A stretch of DNA of 13,122 nucleotides from an uncultured Kouleothrix sp. (GTDB lineage Bacteria > Chloroflexota > Chloroflexia > Chloroflexales > Roseiflexaceae), in contig CALLYN010000430.1 of NCBI GenBank assembly GCA_937858455.1, positions 1 to 13,122 on the forward strand, given 5' to 3'. The translations under genes and the position numbers were made by a program. Below, piece after piece: positions 11,695-13,122 of the stretch (positions are counted from its first letter, which is position 1; each line of letters opens with the position of its first letter). Below the pieces are notes generated by a model, which made no database searches, was not told the origin of the DNA, and saw only the letters and a program-made list of their open reading frames with translations.

Positions 11695-13122
11695 ATGGAT
11701 CGCGCTAACCTCGCCGCGGAGCTTAGACGTGTCGTTGGCGCGCGTGCCGTCGTCGACGATGCCGCCGCGCTGATGACCTACGAAGCCGACGGCTGCGTTA
11801 TGGACTTGCACGCGCCAAACCTGGTGGTGCTGCCGGCCACCACCGAGCAGGTAGCCGACGTGGTTCGGCTGGCACTACGCGCAGGCGTACCGATCGTGCC
11901 GCGCGGCGCCGGCACCGGGCTGGCCGGCGGCGCCACGCCTATGCAGGGCGGCGTCGTGATTTCGACTACGCGCATGGACAAGGTGCTCGAGGTCGACACG
12001 CGCAACCGGCGCGCGCGCGTGCAGCCCGGCGTGATCAACTGGGAGCTGAGCCAGTTTCTCGCACCGCAAGGCTACCAGTTCGTGCCCGACCCTTCATCGC
12101 AAAAAGCCTGTACCGTAGGCGGCAATATTGCCAACAACAGCGGCGGGCCGCACTGCCTCAAGTATGGCACCACCACCGACCATGTGCTGGCGCTGCGGGT
12201 GGTGCTGCCCGACGGCAGCGTGATCTGGACTGGCGACGGCCGCGCCGACCGGATCGGCTACGACCTGCAGGGCGTGCTGACGGGCAGCGAGGGTATGTGC
12301 GGCGTGATCACCGAGGCGTGGGTGCGGCTGACGCGCCTGCCCGAGGCCCAGCGCGTCGTGCTGGCGCTATTCCCCGACATTCCATCAGCATCGCAGACGG
12401 TCTCGACGGTGGTAGCGCGCGGCTTTCTGCCGGCGGCGCTCGAGATGATGGACCAGCTGGCGATCAAGGCTGTGAATGGGATGTACCGGCTGGGCCTGCC
12501 CGAGAGCGCTGGTGCGGCGCTGCTGATCGAGCTCGACGGCGTGGCCGACGGCCTAGACGATCTGCTGGCCGAGGTGACGAGCACGTGCCGTGATTTTGGG
12601 GCGATCGAGGTACGGCCGGCCAAAACTGCCGAAGAGCAGGCGCAGGTGTGGGCCGCGCGCAAGAACGCATTCGGCGCGATGGGGCGGCTCTCGCCAAGCT
12701 ACTACCTGGTCGACACGGTTGTGCCGCGCACGCGCCTGCCGGCCACGCTCGCGCGCGTCGGCGAGGTATCGCAGGAGTTTCGCCTGCCGATCGCGAATGT
12801 ATTCCACGCCGGCGATGGCAACCTGCACCCGCTGATCCTGTTCGACCGGCGCGACAAAAGCCAGCTCGAGCGCGCGCTGCTGGCGGCCACGCAGGTGCTC
12901 CACGAGTCGATCAACCAGGGCGGGGTGATCAGCGGCGAGCATGGCATTGGCGTCGAGAAGCGCGACTATATGACCATGCTGTTTTCCACCGACGACCTCG
13001 CGGCAATGGCCGGCCTGAAGCAGTGCTTCGACCCCGCTGAATTATTCAACCCAGGCAAGGTGTTTCCGGCCGGGCGCGGCTGCGGCGAGCTGGCGTTCGA
13101 GGAAGTCGCGATCCTGTTTGCT
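11695..13122 (+). CDS. glcD: GlcD-type FAD-linked oxidase subunit (glycolate / D-lactate dehydrogenase family), right end cut by the window
   Basis: 476 residues are visible with no stop before the edge. The family is usually about 460-500 long, so little is missing. The FAD-binding domain (PCMH type) covers about 38-215, with PRGAGTGLAGGA (69-80) at the pyrophosphate and VGGNIANNSGGPHCLKYG (141-158), a GlcD hallmark. The C-terminal FAD-linked oxidase domain carries NVFHAGDGNLHPL (368-380) and ISGEHGIGVEKR (412-423), and the usual end FNPGKVFP (451-458). These proteins oxidise D-2-hydroxy acids such as glycolate or D-lactate, passing electrons to partner FAD and iron-sulfur subunits (GlcE, GlcF) often encoded next door; these would lie beyond the window. 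The ATG at 11695 has AAGGAG five bases upstream. The protein has no signal peptide and is cytoplasmic. The family is certain; the exact substrate is not. Confidence 0.95.
   Translation, partial: MDRANLAAELRRVVGARAVVDDAAALMTYEADGCVMDLHAPNLVVLPATTEQVADVVRLALRAGVPIVPRGAGTGLAGGATPMQGGVVISTTRMDKVLEVDTRNRRARVQPGVINWELSQFLAPQGYQFVPDPSSQKACTVGGNIANNSGGPHCLKYGTTTDHVLALRVVLPDGSVIWTGDGRADRIGYDLQGVLTGSEGMCGVITEAWVRLTRLPEAQRVVLALFPDIPSASQTVSTVVARGFLPAALEMMDQLAIKAVNGMYRLGLPESAGAALLIELDGVADGLDDLLAEVTSTCRDFGAIEVRPAKTAEEQAQVWAARKNAFGAMGRLSPSYYLVDTVVPRTRLPATLARVGEVSQEFRLPIANVFHAGDGNLHPLILFDRRDKSQLERALLAATQVLHESINQGGVISGEHGIGVEKRDYMTMLFSTDDLAAMAGLKQCFDPAELFNPGKVFPAGRGCGELAFEEVAILFA

Overview
The window reads as GC-rich chromosomal DNA from a bacterium that is most likely a member of the Chloroflexota (perhaps Chloroflexia). 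This is an inference from three things: a Tad (tight adherence) pilus locus with no secretin gene, long Thr/Pro stalks of the TPTxTNTPT kind on several exported proteins, and the mix of actinobacterial-like and cyanobacterial-like homologues. No 16S rRNA or other taxonomic marker is present.

Most of the window (about 1-10028, minus strand) is a Tad/Flp pilus assembly locus. Reading with transcription it runs cpaB (10028-9237), cpaE/tadZ (9189-7921), cpaF/tadA (7862-6471), tadB (6451-5483), tadC (5472-4534) and a TPR-TM-VWA protein (4480-3227). A plus-strand HIT-family nucleotide hydrolase/phosphorylase gene (2705-3214) interrupts the locus. The minus strand then continues with a TadE-type minor pilin carrying a very long Thr/Pro stalk and a C-terminal extension (2580-1060), a plain TadE (1048-653) and the start of a TadG-like protein that leaves the window (637 to beyond 1). 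The parts fit one machine. CpaF is the motor ATPase, TadB and TadC the inner-membrane platform, CpaE the MinD/ParA-like positioning factor, CpaB an exported SAF-domain assembly protein, and the TadE/TadG-like proteins the minor pilins or surface subunits. The major pilin Flp, the prepilin peptidase and a secretin are not in the window.

Upstream of cpaB lies a non-coding stretch of about 460 bases (10029-10486). It contains a perfect 8-bp inverted repeat and other dyads, and is bounded by the intrinsic terminator of a stand-alone receiver-domain response regulator (10944-10576, minus). That regulator has an extended -10 promoter and is divergent from a small membrane-anchored LysM protein (11156-11559, plus), which ends at a textbook rho-independent terminator. 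The right end is a GlcD-type FAD-linked oxidase (11695 to beyond 13122, plus), apparently an unrelated metabolic gene.

The most unusual items are the TadE-stalk-tip chimera, the TPR/VWA protein sitting where tadD lies in proteobacterial tad loci, the presence of CpaB without a secretin, and the dyad symmetries near the two regulatory regions.
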